Part shown: positions 56,343 through 64,000 of the stretch, in pieces | Layout: every line of letters begins with the position of its first letter | Numbering within the stretch: position 1 is the first letter of the stretch | DNA from: Aestuariivirga sp. | GTDB taxonomy: Bacteria > Pseudomonadota > Alphaproteobacteria > Rhizobiales > Aestuariivirgaceae | Length of the DNA: 64,000 bases | Assembly: GCF_020252395.1 (NCBI RefSeq) | Contig: NZ_JADCDB010000038.1 | Coordinates: 35,521 to 99,520, forward strand | Reading direction: 5' to 3' | Program-made: the position numbers and the translations under genes | The notes under the pieces: model-generated | Told to the model about the DNA's origin: nothing | Seen by the model: the letters and a program-made list of their open reading frames with translations, nothing else | Databases searched by the model: none

Positions 56343-58718
56343 CTAGAAGGCGGTGCCGACCGAGAAGCGGAAATACTCCGTCTTATCGCGCTCGGCCTTC
56401 AGCAGCGGATAAGCCGCCTCGAAACGCAGCGGGCCGAAGGGCGAGGACCAGATCACGCCCGTGCCGACCGACAGGCGGAAGGCGGCGGAGTCATAGCTGG
56501 TGCAATTACTGGCCTTGGAGCCCAGCGGCAGCTTGTTGTTGCCATAGGAGCAATCGCCTTGCCCCGCGAGAACGGTGTCGACGCCCGAGTCGAAGACCGT
56601 GCCGAAGTCGGTGAACGCCTCGCCAAGGACGCCCCACTGCTCGGGCAGGCCGATGGGGAAGGTCATTTCCAGCGTGCCGATGGCATAGGTCTTGCCGCCG
56701 ACCGCGTCGGTGCTGCCGCTGTTGCCGCGCTGGCGCGGACCCACGCCGGCCGGCTGGAAGCCGCGGAATGTGTCGCCGCCCTTGAAGAAGCGGTCCTGCA
56801 GGCGGACATTGTCGCCGTTGAAGGGCAGAATCTGACCCGCGTTGCCCTCGATTTTCAGCACCACGGCGTCCTCGTAGACCGGCAGGAAGTACCAGCCATG
56901 GGCCTCCAGCTTGCCGTAATGCACGTCGCCGCCGAGACCCGCGAGTTCACCCTCGAGCTGGCCGCGGAAACCGTTGGTCGGGCGCACCGGGTTGTCGAGA
57001 TTGTCCCAGGTGTAGGAGGCCATGACGGCCGACTTCGTCGACTCGCCCACCGACTCGATGACCGCAGGCGAGGCCTGGGCCTTGTTGATGCCGTTTACGT
57101 CCCGCCAGGTGAAACCGTATCTGAAGCTGATGCCGCTGTATTCGTCGATACGGAATCCGGTGCGCAGCGCGAAGCCCAGCATCTGGCTGTTGTAGTTCGA
57201 CTCCTGCTGGTTGTCGACGTTGGTGGCGAAGACGTCGAAGCCGGCGGAGACCGGCAGCCCCATGAAATAGGGGTCTGTGAAGCTCAGGGTGACGTTCTGG
57301 CGATACCAGCTGCCGGACACGTTCACCTTCACGTCATAGCCCTTGCCGAGGAAGTTGCGCTCCTGCAGCGACACCGAGCCGACGATTTTTTCCTGCCTCG
57401 CATAACCGAGCGAGAAATTGACCGAGCCTGTGGACTTTTCCTGCACCACGACGGTGAGCACCACGCGGTCGGGCGCGGAGCCTTCCGACTCCTGGAAGTC
57501 GATCTTTTCGAAATAGTCCAGCGCGGTGAGGCGGCGGCGGGCGCGCTCGATGACGACGCGGTTGAAGGCGTCGCCCTCGAAGAGATTGAGTTCGCGGCGG
57601 ATGACCTCGTCCTCGGTGCGGTAGTTGCCGACGATGTCGATGCGCTCGATATAGGTGCGCGGACCCTCGACGATGTTGTAGGTGATGTTGAGGCTCTTGT
57701 CGCCGGCGTCGCGCGCAATATCCGGGTTGACCCGGGCGAAAACGAAGCCCTGGCGCGCCGCCTCGAGGGTGAGCTGTTCGACCGTCTTGTCGACCTTGGT
57801 GGCGTCGAAGTAGTCGCCAACCCCGGTCTTGACCTTGGCGATGAGATCCTTGGAATCGAGCTGCGCATCGCCGACGTTAACGGCCACATCGGCCACCTTG
57901 TAGCGCGGGCCCTCGTCGATGGTGAAGGTTATTATGAAGCCGTCGCCTGACGGGGTGAGAACCGCTTCGGCCGAGATCACCTGCACATCGGCGAAGCCGT
58001 TCCTAAGGTAATAGCGGCGAAGCAGTTCCTTGTCGTATTCGAGGCGGTCTGAATCGTATGTGTCGTTGCGGTTGTAGAAACGCCACCAGGCATACTGCTG
58101 GGTGCCGATGACGCTCTTGAGCTGACCGGCGCTGAAAGCATTGTTGCCGACGAAGTCGATCTGCCTGACCTTGGTCTCGCCGCCCTCGTTGATCTCATAA
58201 ACGAGGTTCACGCGGTTTTCGGGCAGGCGGATGATCTTGGGCGAGACCTTGACGTTGTAATAGCCGGCGCGGCGATAGACGGCGATGATGCGGTTAACGT
58301 CGGAAAGGACCTTCGCGCGCGTGAACATCATGCGCTCCCTCAGTTCCACTTCCTTCGCCAGGTCGGTGTCCTTGACCGCCTTGTTGCCCTCGAAGTTCAC
58401 CTCGTTGACCATGGGGTTTTCATCGACCTTGACCACCAGCGTGTTGCCACTGCGGGTGATCTGAACGTCGGAAAACAGGCCGGTCTGGAACAGCGCCTTG
58501 ACCGACTCGTCGACCTTTTCGGGCGTGGCGTTCTGCCCGCGGCTGACCTGCACATAGGAGAGGATCGTGTCGCTCTCGATGCGCTTGTTGCCCTCGACGA
58601 CGATCGCGGTGACAACGTCCGCATAGACTGCCGTTGCGGCAACTCCTGGCGCGGCGACCGGGGCGAGAACACTCAGAACAAAGGCCAGGAAAGCAACGAA
58701 TACAAACTTATAACGCAT
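56343..58718 (-). CDS. bamA: Outer membrane protein assembly factor BamA
   Basis: Essential Omp85 insertase, 791 residues from ATG 58718 (MRYKFVFVAFLAFVLSVLAP, signal peptide to about residue 30). Five POTRA domains follow (starting at ADVVTAIVVEGNKRIESDTI), then a 16-strand barrel with the conserved loop FRGFQPAGVGPR and a C-terminal FRFSVGTAF ending in Phe. A 37-residue upstream extension of the frame has no support. It lies directly downstream of rseP. Confidence 0.96.
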   Translation of the reverse strand: MRYKFVFVAFLAFVLSVLAPVAAPGVAATAVYADVVTAIVVEGNKRIESDTILSYVQVSRGQNATPEKVDESVKALFQTGLFSDVQITRSGNTLVVKVDENPMVNEVNFEGNKAVKDTDLAKEVELRERMMFTRAKVLSDVNRIIAVYRRAGYYNVKVSPKIIRLPENRVNLVYEINEGGETKVRQIDFVGNNAFSAGQLKSVIGTQQYAWWRFYNRNDTYDSDRLEYDKELLRRYYLRNGFADVQVISAEAVLTPSGDGFIITFTIDEGPRYKVADVAVNVGDAQLDSKDLIAKVKTGVGDYFDATKVDKTVEQLTLEAARQGFVFARVNPDIARDAGDKSLNITYNIVEGPRTYIERIDIVGNYRTEDEVIRRELNLFEGDAFNRVVIERARRRLTALDYFEKIDFQESEGSAPDRVVLTVVVQEKSTGSVNFSLGYARQEKIVGSVSLQERNFLGKGYDVKVNVSGSWYRQNVTLSFTDPYFMGLPVSAGFDVFATNVDNQQESNYNSQMLGFALRTGFRIDEYSGISFRYGFTWRDVNGINKAQASPAVIESVGESTKSAVMASYTWDNLDNPVRPTNGFRGQLEGELAGLGGDVHYGKLEAHGWYFLPVYEDAVVLKIEGNAGQILPFNGDNVRLQDRFFKGGDTFRGFQPAGVGPRQRGNSGSTDAVGGKTYAIGTLEMTFPIGLPEQWGVLGEAFTDFGTVFDSGVDTVLAGQGDCSYGNNKLPLGSKASNCTSYDSAAFRLSVGTGVIWSSPFGPLRFEAAYPLLKAERDKTEYFRFSVGTAF

Positions 58719-58821
58719 CAATTGGCCATTTCCGCTCGCGCGGCGTCCCGTCAGCATCCGAGTCGCCGGGAAGGGTTTTACCCACCCTGCGGTGCATTGC
58801 AATTGAAACCTTCCCACGCAC

Positions 58822-59970
58822 TCACCCACCCAGCCACACCGTCGCCACCCGCATGATATCGTTCATGGTGCCGACCAGCATGAGCATGATCACCAGCGAG
58901 AAACCAATGCGAAAACCCCACTCCTGCGCGTTCTCGCCCAGGGGCTTGCCCCGCACCGCCTCGACGGCGTAGTAAACAAGGTGACCACCATCGAGCATAG
59001 GAATTGGAAAAAGGTTAAGCAGACCGATACTGACCGACAAAAAGGCAATCACCATAATGTATTGCCAGAAGCCGCCGGAAGCCGCGTCGCCCGCCGCCTT
59101 GGCAATGGAGATGGGACCACCGAGCTGGTCGGCGTTCTCGCGCCCGGTGAACAGCTTGCCGACATAATCGAGGGTGGCGTGCACGATGAACCAAGTGCGC
59201 TCGATGCCGCCTTCGATGGCGGCCACCGGCCCCAGCCGCTCAGAGAAGACCGGCCCCATCGAATCGCTCTTCACGCCGAGGAGGCCCTTGCGCACCTTGC
59301 CGCCGAAACCGTCTGGTTCCTCGTGCAATTGCGGCACCACGGTGAGGGTGAGTCTCTCGCCGTTCCTGTCCAGCTCCACCGTCAGCGCTTCGCCGGCCCT
59401 GGTCATGACCGCCATTTGCATGTCGGCGAAGTCGCGCATGCGCGCGCCGTCGATCGAGACGATCATGTCGCCCGCACGGATGCCGGCCTTCTCCGCCGCG
59501 CTGCCTGGCAGCACCACGTCCGCCCTGGGCGGAATGACCGGCCGCCCCACGATCATGAAAGCGCCGGCAAAGATGGCGATGGCGAGAATAAAATTGGCGA
59601 TCGGGCCTGCGGCCACCACCGCCGCGCGCTGCCACACCGGCTTGCCGTGGAAATTTCCGGGATCCTGCTTGGCGCGCGCCAGTGCCTCCGCATCGGGCAG
59701 GCTGGCGGCATTGGCATCGCCGCGGAAACGGACATAGCCGCCGAGCGGCAGCCAGGCCACCTTCCAGCGCGTGCCCTTGCGGTCGTTCCAGCCGAAAATT
59801 TCGCGCCCGAACCCGATGGAAAAGGCCTCGACGTCGACCCCGCACCAGCGCGCCATCAGGAAGTGGCCGAGCTCGTGGATGAACACGATGATGGTGAGCC
59901 CCACGAGGAAGGGAATGGCATAGACGGCGAACGTGCTCAGCGGCAGGTGCAGCAGTTCAGACAGGTTCAT
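58822..59970 (-). CDS. rseP: RIP metalloprotease RseP
   Basis: Intramembrane zinc protease of the site-2 family, 382 residues. The catalytic HELGH is at residues 32-36 in the first helix. A single PDZ domain lies near residues 120-200 (LPGSAAEKAGIRAGDMIVSIDG). The second motif NLFPIPMLDGGH is close to the C-terminus. It would cleave anti-sigma factors or signal-peptide remnants. In many relatives dxr lies between cdsA and rseP; here only a 110-bp gap does. Confidence 0.95.
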   Translation of the reverse strand: MNLSELLHLPLSTFAVYAIPFLVGLTIIVFIHELGHFLMARWCGVDVEAFSIGFGREIFGWNDRKGTRWKVAWLPLGGYVRFRGDANAASLPDAEALARAKQDPGNFHGKPVWQRAAVVAAGPIANFILAIAIFAGAFMIVGRPVIPPRADVVLPGSAAEKAGIRAGDMIVSIDGARMRDFADMQMAVMTRAGEALTVELDRNGERLTLTVVPQLHEEPDGFGGKVRKGLLGVKSDSMGPVFSERLGPVAAIEGGIERTWFIVHATLDYVGKLFTGRENADQLGGPISIAKAAGDAASGGFWQYIMVIAFLSVSIGLLNLFPIPMLDGGHLVYYAVEAVRGKPLGENAQEWGFRIGFSLVIMLMLVGTMNDIMRVATVWLGG

Positions 59971-60080
59971 TTTCCACTTCCCCGGCCCGCCAAGGGGCCG
60001 TCATTGTTAACGGTCATGTCCCTCGCGCCCTGACCCGGCACAGGACGGGAGCAATACGGCAAGATTTCGGCCAAATCCGG

Positions 60081-60929
60081 TCACCAGACCAGGATTCCGG
60101 CCCCCGCATGGCCAATCCCGGCGCGCAGCGCGCCAATGAGGGCCGCCGCGGTGGCCACCGCAACGAGCCCGTCCACCCGGTCGATGACACCGCCATGGCC
60201 GGGAATGAGCCGGCCCGAATCCTTTACCCCGTAATGGCGCTTCATAGCCGATTTGAACAGGTCGCCACCCTGCTCCACCAGCGCCAGCAAGGCTGCCACC
60301 ACAAGCAGTATCCACAAGCCGGAGAGGCCCAGAACCAGGCCGGTGCCAAGTGCCGCCAGCGCACTGCCCGCCATGGCGCCACCGAGGCCCGCCCAGGTCT
60401 TCTTCGGCGAGATTCGCGGGGCAAGCTTCGGGCCGCCGATGATGCGGCCCGCGAAATAGGCCAGCGTATCCGCCGCCCACACCATCAGCATCACCAGCAC
60501 GATGGCGGCGGCGCCGCAGGCGGGATCGTCCCGCAGCACCACCAGCGCAATGGGCGGCAGCGACACATAGGGAACGCCCAGATAGCGCCAGACCGGCCCA
60601 TCCGGCTGCTCGCGGCGCGCCACGAGGATGGACAGCAGGCTCAGCACGGCTATGGCGGCAAGCCCGCCCGCCAGCCCGATGTCGAGCGGCAGCAGCGCGC
60701 CGCACAGGGCGCCCGCGGCGTGCAGCGCGAATTGCCGCGGATTGCCGTTGTGGACGATCGCCACCCACTCCTGCGCCATCAGGATGCCGATCAGCGCCAC
60801 GAAGAGGTGGAACCAGATGCCGCCCGCCCACACATCCGCCAGCACCGCCGGGATCAGCACGGCGGCGGAGAGCGCCCGGACGCCCAAATCGCCCCATTTT
60901 GCCACGGGCGGCGAGGGTTCGGCAGCCAT
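60081..60929 (-). CDS. cdsA: Phosphatidate cytidylyltransferase
   Basis: Makes CDP-diacylglycerol for phospholipid synthesis, 282 residues from ATG 60929, which shares its A with the uppS stop (TGATG). About seven hydrophobic segments precede the C-terminal signature [18 protein letters not shown]. The conserved [12 protein letters not shown] lies before it. A longer frame upstream overlaps uppS without support. Confidence 0.94.
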   Translation of the reverse strand: MAAEPSPPVAKWGDLGVRALSAAVLIPAVLADVWAGGIWFHLFVALIGILMAQEWVAIVHNGNPRQFALHAAGALCGALLPLDIGLAGGLAAIAVLSLLSILVARREQPDGPVWRYLGVPYVSLPPIALVVLRDDPACGAAAIVLVMLMVWAADTLAYFAGRIIGGPKLAPRISPKKTWAGLGGAMAGSALAALGTGLVLGLSGLWILLVVAALLALVEQGGDLFKSAMKRHYGVKDSGRLIPGHGGVIDRVDGLVAVATAAALIGALRAGIGHAGAGILVW

Positions 60930-61663
60930 CAGGCGGTCTGCGCTTTGAGGCCGCCGAAGCGCCGGTCGCGCCCGCGGAAGATGCCGATGGCGCGGGCCAG
61001 GCTCTGGCCGTCGAATTCCGGCCAGTATTCGGGCAGGAACACGAATTCGGTGTAGGCGCATTGCCACAGCAGGAAGTTCGAGATTCTCTGCTCGCCGCCG
61101 GTGCGGATGAGGAGGTCCGGATCGGCCAGGCCCGCGGTGTCCAGCTCGCCGGAGATCAGCTCCGGCGTGATCGCGGCGGGCGCCAGAAGGCCCTCCGCCA
61201 CCCGTGCGGCCAGCGCTTGCACCGCGCGGGCGATTTCCTGGCGGCTGCCATAATTGAAGGCGATGACCAGCTTGAGCCCGGTGTTGCCGCGCGTCAGCGC
61301 CTCCGCCTCCTCGAACATGGCGCGCAGGCCCGTTTCCAGCCCGTCACGCCCGCCGATGATCATGACGCGGACATTGGCTTGGTGAAGCTCGGCCACGTCG
61401 GTGCGGATGAAGCGGCGCAGCAGTTCGAGCAGAAAGCGCACCTCCGCCTGGGGCCTCGACCAGTTCTCGGTCGAAAAGGAATAGAGGGTGAGAACCCGCA
61501 GGCCCTGCTCGGCCGCCGCCCGCACCGTGCGGCGCAGCGCCTCCACCCCCTGGCGGTGACCGGCCGAACGCGGCAGGCCGCGCGCAGTTGCCCAGCGGCC
61601 GTTGCCATCCATGATGATGGCGACGTGGGCAGGCGTGCCGTCCGGGCCGGGGCTGGCTGACAT
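60929..61663 (-). CDS. uppS: Undecaprenyl diphosphate synthase (isoprenyl transferase)
   Basis: Cis-prenyltransferase that makes the C55 carrier for peptidoglycan, 244 residues. The catalytic start [17 protein letters not shown], the [14 protein letters not shown] segment and [19 protein letters not shown] are all present. Length is normal. It is coupled to cdsA by a 1-nt overlap and follows frr. Confidence 0.96.
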   Translation of the reverse strand: MSASPGPDGTPAHVAIIMDGNGRWATARGLPRSAGHRQGVEALRRTVRAAAEQGLRVLTLYSFSTENWSRPQAEVRFLLELLRRFIRTDVAELHQANVRVMIIGGRDGLETGLRAMFEEAEALTRGNTGLKLVIAFNYGSRQEIARAVQALAARVAEGLLAPAAITPELISGELDTAGLADPDLLIRTGGEQRISNFLLWQCAYTEFVFLPEYWPEFDGQSLARAIGIFRGRDRRFGGLKAQTA

Positions 61664-61683
61664 GGGAGGGGGCCGCCTGCGCC

Positions 61684-62250
61684 TCAGACCTGCATGATCT
61701 CTTGTTCCTTGTGCTTCAGCGCCTGGTCGATGTCCTTGATGGCGTCATCGGTCATCTTCTGCACCTCGTCGGCCTTCTTCTTGTGCTCATCCTCGCTGAT
61801 GAGATGGGCTTTTTCGAGTTGCTTCAGGTGGTCCATGCCGTCGCGGCGCACGTTGCGCACGGCCACGCGGGCCTTTTCGGCGTAAGTATGGGCGACCTTG
61901 ACCAGCTCCTTGCGGCGCTCCTGGGTCAAGTCGGGCATGCGCAGCCGGATCACCTGGCCCTCGGTCTGCGGATTAAGACCGAGGTTCGAGGCGCGGATCG
62001 CCTTTTCGACGGCGATGACGAGGCCCCTGTCCCACACGTTGATCTGCAGCATGCGCGGCTCCGGCGCCGAGACGGAGGCGACCTGGGCCAGAGGCATGTT
62101 GGCGCCATAGGCATCGACATGGACGGGCTCCAGCAGGCTCGCGGAGGCGCGGCCGGTGCGCAACCCGCCGAAATCGTGCTTCAGCGCGTCAACCGCGCCA
62201 TGCATGCGGCGCTTGATGTCCGCCGCGTCGAAAGCCTGGGGCTGGGCCAT
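61684..62250 (-). CDS. frr: Ribosome recycling factor
   Basis: Two-domain L-shaped factor that splits post-termination ribosomes with EF-G, 188 residues. It contains [20 protein letters not shown], the conserved [25 protein letters not shown] and [15 protein letters not shown]. It begins 4 bp after pyrH, a conserved pairing. Confidence 0.97.
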   Translation of the reverse strand: MAQPQAFDAADIKRRMHGAVDALKHDFGGLRTGRASASLLEPVHVDAYGANMPLAQVASVSAPEPRMLQINVWDRGLVIAVEKAIRASNLGLNPQTEGQVIRLRMPDLTQERRKELVKVAHTYAEKARVAVRNVRRDGMDHLKQLEKAHLISEDEHKKKADEVQKMTDDAIKDIDQALKHKEQEIMQV

Positions 62251-62254
62251 GGGG

Positions 62255-62974
62255 TCAATCCTTCGTCACCGTGGTAAACAGCCCGCCGCCGTTCACCACT
62301 TCGAGCACGGCGCCGGGCTTTCTGATCGAGAAGACCACTACCGGAATCCCATTGTCCCGCGCAAGGGCAATGGCGGCGGGGTCCATGATGCGCAGGTCCC
62401 TGGCCAGAATCTCGCCAAACGTGATCCGGTCATAGCGGCGCGCCGAGGGATCGGTCTTGGGATCGGCGGAATAGACGCCGTCAACACTGGTGCCCTTGAA
62501 CAGCGCGTCGCAGCCGAGCTCGGCCGCGCGCAGCGCCGCCCCGGTGTCGGTGGTGAAAAAGGGAAGCCCGGTGCCCGCCGCGCAGATGATCACCCGGCCC
62601 GCCTCGAGGTGGTGAATGCCCTTGGCGCGCGAATAGGTTTCGCACACCGTGGGCATGGCGATGGCGGAGAGCACGCGCGCGTCCATGCCCTTGTGCGTCA
62701 GCACCCCCTGCATGGCCAGCGCGTTCATGACGGTGGCCATGATGCCCATGTGATCGGCCGACACCCGGTCCATGCCCTTCGCCGCCCCGGCAACGCCCCG
62801 GAAGATGTTGCCGCCGCCGATCACAAGGGCCAGCTGCACCCCCGTGCGGGCCACCGCCAGCACCTCGTCGGCCAACCGGCCAACCGTGTCAAGATCGATG
62901 CCATAGGGCTGGCCGCCCATCAGAACTTCGCCGGAAAGCTTGAGGAGGATACGCTTGTAGGTGGAAGTGGACAT
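62255..62974 (-). CDS. pyrH: UMP kinase
   Basis: Phosphorylates UMP to UDP, 239 residues of the amino acid kinase fold. The start [31 protein letters not shown] and [20 protein letters not shown] are the family signatures. In most alphaproteobacteria rpsB and tsf lie directly upstream. Here the upstream 1 kb holds repeats, a tRNA gene and mobile DNA. Confidence 0.97.
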   Translation of the reverse strand: MSTSTYKRILLKLSGEVLMGGQPYGIDLDTVGRLADEVLAVARTGVQLALVIGGGNIFRGVAGAAKGMDRVSADHMGIMATVMNALAMQGVLTHKGMDARVLSAIAMPTVCETYSRAKGIHHLEAGRVIICAAGTGLPFFTTDTGAALRAAELGCDALFKGTSVDGVYSADPKTDPSARRYDRITFGEILARDLRIMDPAAIALARDNGIPVVVFSIRKPGAVLEVVNGGGLFTTVTKD

Positions 62975-63005
62975 GACACCCGGACCGCTGCTGAGACGCC
63001 GGCAC

Positions 63006-63034
63006 TTTAGAAGCCGCCAACCGATTCGTCACAA
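63006..63034 (-). promoter_or_regulatory. Candidate promoter of pyrH
   Basis: On the minus strand TTGTGA and TCTAAA are 17 bp apart, about 30 bp before the pyrH start. Each matches consensus at four of six bases, so this is a moderate prediction. Confidence 0.35.
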
Positions 63035-63101
63035 GCCGTGGCGGAGAGCCACCTCTTGCCTGTTGCCACGGGGGTCGAGGCGTTCTAGAGCAGTTTTGGT
63101 C

Positions 63102-63144
63102 GCATTTTCGACGGTCAACCGGCGCCCACTTGACCTGAAAATGC
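63102..63144. repeat. Nested cruciform repeat (GCATTTTC/GAAAATGC)
   Basis: GCATTTTC at 63102 pairs with GAAAATGC at 63137, and inside these GGTCAA pairs with TTGACC. Preceded by TCTAGAGCA, it resembles the dispersed GAGCATTTTC intergenic repeats of rhizobia. A second GC hairpin (CCGCCTGC/GCAGGCGG, 63160-63180) follows before the tRNA copies. Confidence 0.6.
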
Positions 63145-63190
63145 TTTGACCACTCCCCACCGCCTGCCAGCCGCAGGCGGCGGAGCGAAG

Positions 63191-63227
63191 GCCGGATTAG
63201 CTCAGCGGTAGAGCAGCGGTTTTGTAA
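63191..63227 (+). pseudogene. Duplicated 5' half of tRNA-Thr
   Basis: 37 bp identical to the start of the intact tRNA-Thr at 63326, from the acceptor stem through the anticodon loop (TTTTGTAA), after which identity stops abruptly. The 98 bp that follow (63228-63325) do not complete a tRNA. A break just after the anticodon is typical of tRNA-targeted integration or imprecise excision. Confidence 0.8.
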
Positions 63228-63325
63228 TTGGTGGGTCTGTAGGCGATAAGACGAATCGGATCATGCGCTTATGCAGCGTGCGGTTCGAGCGAGTACCGAA
63301 TAGGCACCGAACGCGGTGTCAGAGG

Positions 63326-63400
63326 GCCGGATTAGCTCAGCGGTAGAGCAGCGGTTTTGTAAACCGAAGGTCGGGGGTTCAATCCCCTCATCCGGCACCA
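63326..63400 (+). tRNA. tRNA-Thr (anticodon UGU)
   Basis: 75 nt including an encoded CCA. Acceptor GCCGGAT pairs with ATCCGGC, the D arm is GCTC-AGCGGTA-GAGC, the anticodon loop is TTTGTAA (anticodon TGT in DNA) and the T arm is GGGGG-TTCAATC-CCCTC-like with standard TTC. The first base pair of the anticodon stem is a G-A mismatch; the other four pair. It should read ACA codons. Confidence 0.95.
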
Positions 63401-63503
63401 GTTCTTTAGCCCGCAGCCGCTTTACCCGAAGCCGAAGCTGGAAAGATCCGCTTCTAAGCGACAAGCTGGCCGGCGGTAGCCGTTCTGCTATGTTTCGGCT
63501 GAA

Positions 63504-63938
63504 ATGGCCGATTTCATCTCCAAAGAAGCCCGCAGCAGGATCATGCGTAGCGTGAAGGGCAAAGACACGCGACCGGAGCTCAAAGTTAGGTCGTTGCTTC
63601 ATCGCCTTGGCTATCGCTTCCGGCTGCATCGCAATGACCTTCCGGGCAAGCCGGATATCTGTCTGCCGCGTCACAAGGTCGTCATCTTTGTCCACGGTTG
63701 CTTTTGGCATCATCACACGGATTGCCCAGGCGGTCGTCTGCCAATGTCGAACCGAGAATTCTGGGAGACGAAGATCGCCCGGACAATGACTCGCGATGAG
63801 AGCGCCACAGTAAGCCTCGAAGCCTTGGGCTGGACCGTAATTGTCGTGTGGGAGTGCGATCTAGAGCATCGGGTGGTCAGATTGAATCTGAAGTCTTCCC
63901 AAATCAGTTCTGGAGTGATTCAAGGTAAGCGGAGGTGA
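63504..63938 (+). CDS. vsr: Very short patch repair endonuclease Vsr
   Basis: Nicks T:G mismatches arising from 5-methylcytosine deamination, usually beside a C5 methyltransferase gene. 144 residues: MADFISKEARSRIMRSVKGK, then PGKPDICLPRHKVVIFVHGCFWHHH with the catalytic Asp and zinc ligands, and WTVIVVWECDL. The last 24 residues after ECDL are unlike the family and begin at a TA within CTAGAG (63862). They may be read from the left end of the following IS630 element. No methyltransferase is in view. Confidence 0.92.
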   Translation: MADFISKEARSRIMRSVKGKDTRPELKVRSLLHRLGYRFRLHRNDLPGKPDICLPRHKVVIFVHGCFWHHHTDCPGGRLPMSNREFWETKIARTMTRDESATVSLEALGWTVIVVWECDLEHRVVRLNLKSSQISSGVIQGKRR

Positions 63939-63943
63939 CCGCC

Positions 63944-64000
63944 ATGCCTAAACCGCTATCGAACGATCTGCGCTTGCGTCTGGTTGAGTGTGTTGAAGCC
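63944..64000 (+). mobile_element. IS630-family transposase, 5' end only
   Basis: A frame beginning at ATG 63944, with GGAGGTGA just upstream, reads MPKPLSNDLRLRLVECVEA to the window edge. This is the standard N-terminus of IS630-type transposases (helix-turn-helix region). It starts 5 bp after the vsr stop. The rest, including the DDE domain and right terminal repeat, lies outside the window. Confidence 0.8.

Noticed and set aside
56262..57950. Open frame of 562 codons opposite bamA
   Set aside because: Antisense shadow; composition and lack of motifs against a clear BamA on the other strand.
63228..63325. Group I intron inside the first tRNA copy
   Set aside because: The 3' half of the tRNA occurs only once and is preceded by its own complete 5' half, so this is a duplication and not an interrupted gene.

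Overview
The window is chromosomal DNA from a GC-rich alphaproteobacterium, most likely a member of the Hyphomicrobiales (Rhizobiales). The evidence is gene order and family type: gyrA-coaD-cyclophilins-queA-tgt, recG/sdhE/mfd, gltA-gltX-comEC and pyrH-frr-uppS-cdsA-rseP-bamA-fabZ, plus homospermidine synthase, an ExoR-like Sel1 protein and RIME-like palindromic intergenic repeats. I cannot name the species.

Layout. 1-2262: a minus-strand polar amino acid ABC transporter (ATPase, binding protein, permease; the permease runs off the left edge). 2338-5086: clpS-clpA. 5314-11546: an 8-oxoguanine deaminase and an alpha/beta hydrolase, divergent from a PotDABC-type transporter. 11750-12892: a solitary secreted beta-helix protein behind what looks like a textbook class II CRP promoter. 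13022-21466: coxG-like gene, tgt, queA, two cyclophilins, coaD, a LysE exporter, gyrA and ssb. 21631-26879: RidA, an unlisted 47-residue small gene, a GcvA-type LysR regulator, a YkgJ protein, a MATE exporter and recQ. 26945-27346: an AT-richer pseudogene. 27387-30040: parE and a membrane protein.

30201-36894: three very small membrane proteins, an APC permease, two membrane-associated unknowns, homospermidine synthase and an orphan family 5 binding protein. 36891-45281: an acyl-CoA synthetase relic, a FrnE-like oxidoreductase, mfd, sdhE, recG, DUF502 and a DUF454 pseudogene. 45354-54136: an ExoR-like protein, a FadH-like flavoenzyme, chorismate mutase, comEC, gltX and gltA. 54137-55785: palindromic repeats, an FNR/FixK-type promoter and three small stress-type proteins (DUF3309, CsbD, DUF1328). 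55786-62974: fabZ, bamA, rseP, cdsA, uppS, frr, pyrH. 62975-64000: a tRNA-Thr with a duplicated 5' half, a vsr endonuclease and the start of an IS630 transposase, apparently the edge of a mobile region.

Most of the window is core replication, repair, translation, proteolysis and envelope genes. The most unusual points are: lpxD, lpxA, lpxI and lpxB are absent on both sides of a retained fabZ; an APC permease sits in an apparent operon with three tiny membrane proteins beside homospermidine synthase; two well-formed Crp/Fnr-family promoters; three otherwise readable genes each interrupted by an in-frame TAG; and GyrA residues at the quinolone positions that differ from the usual ones.
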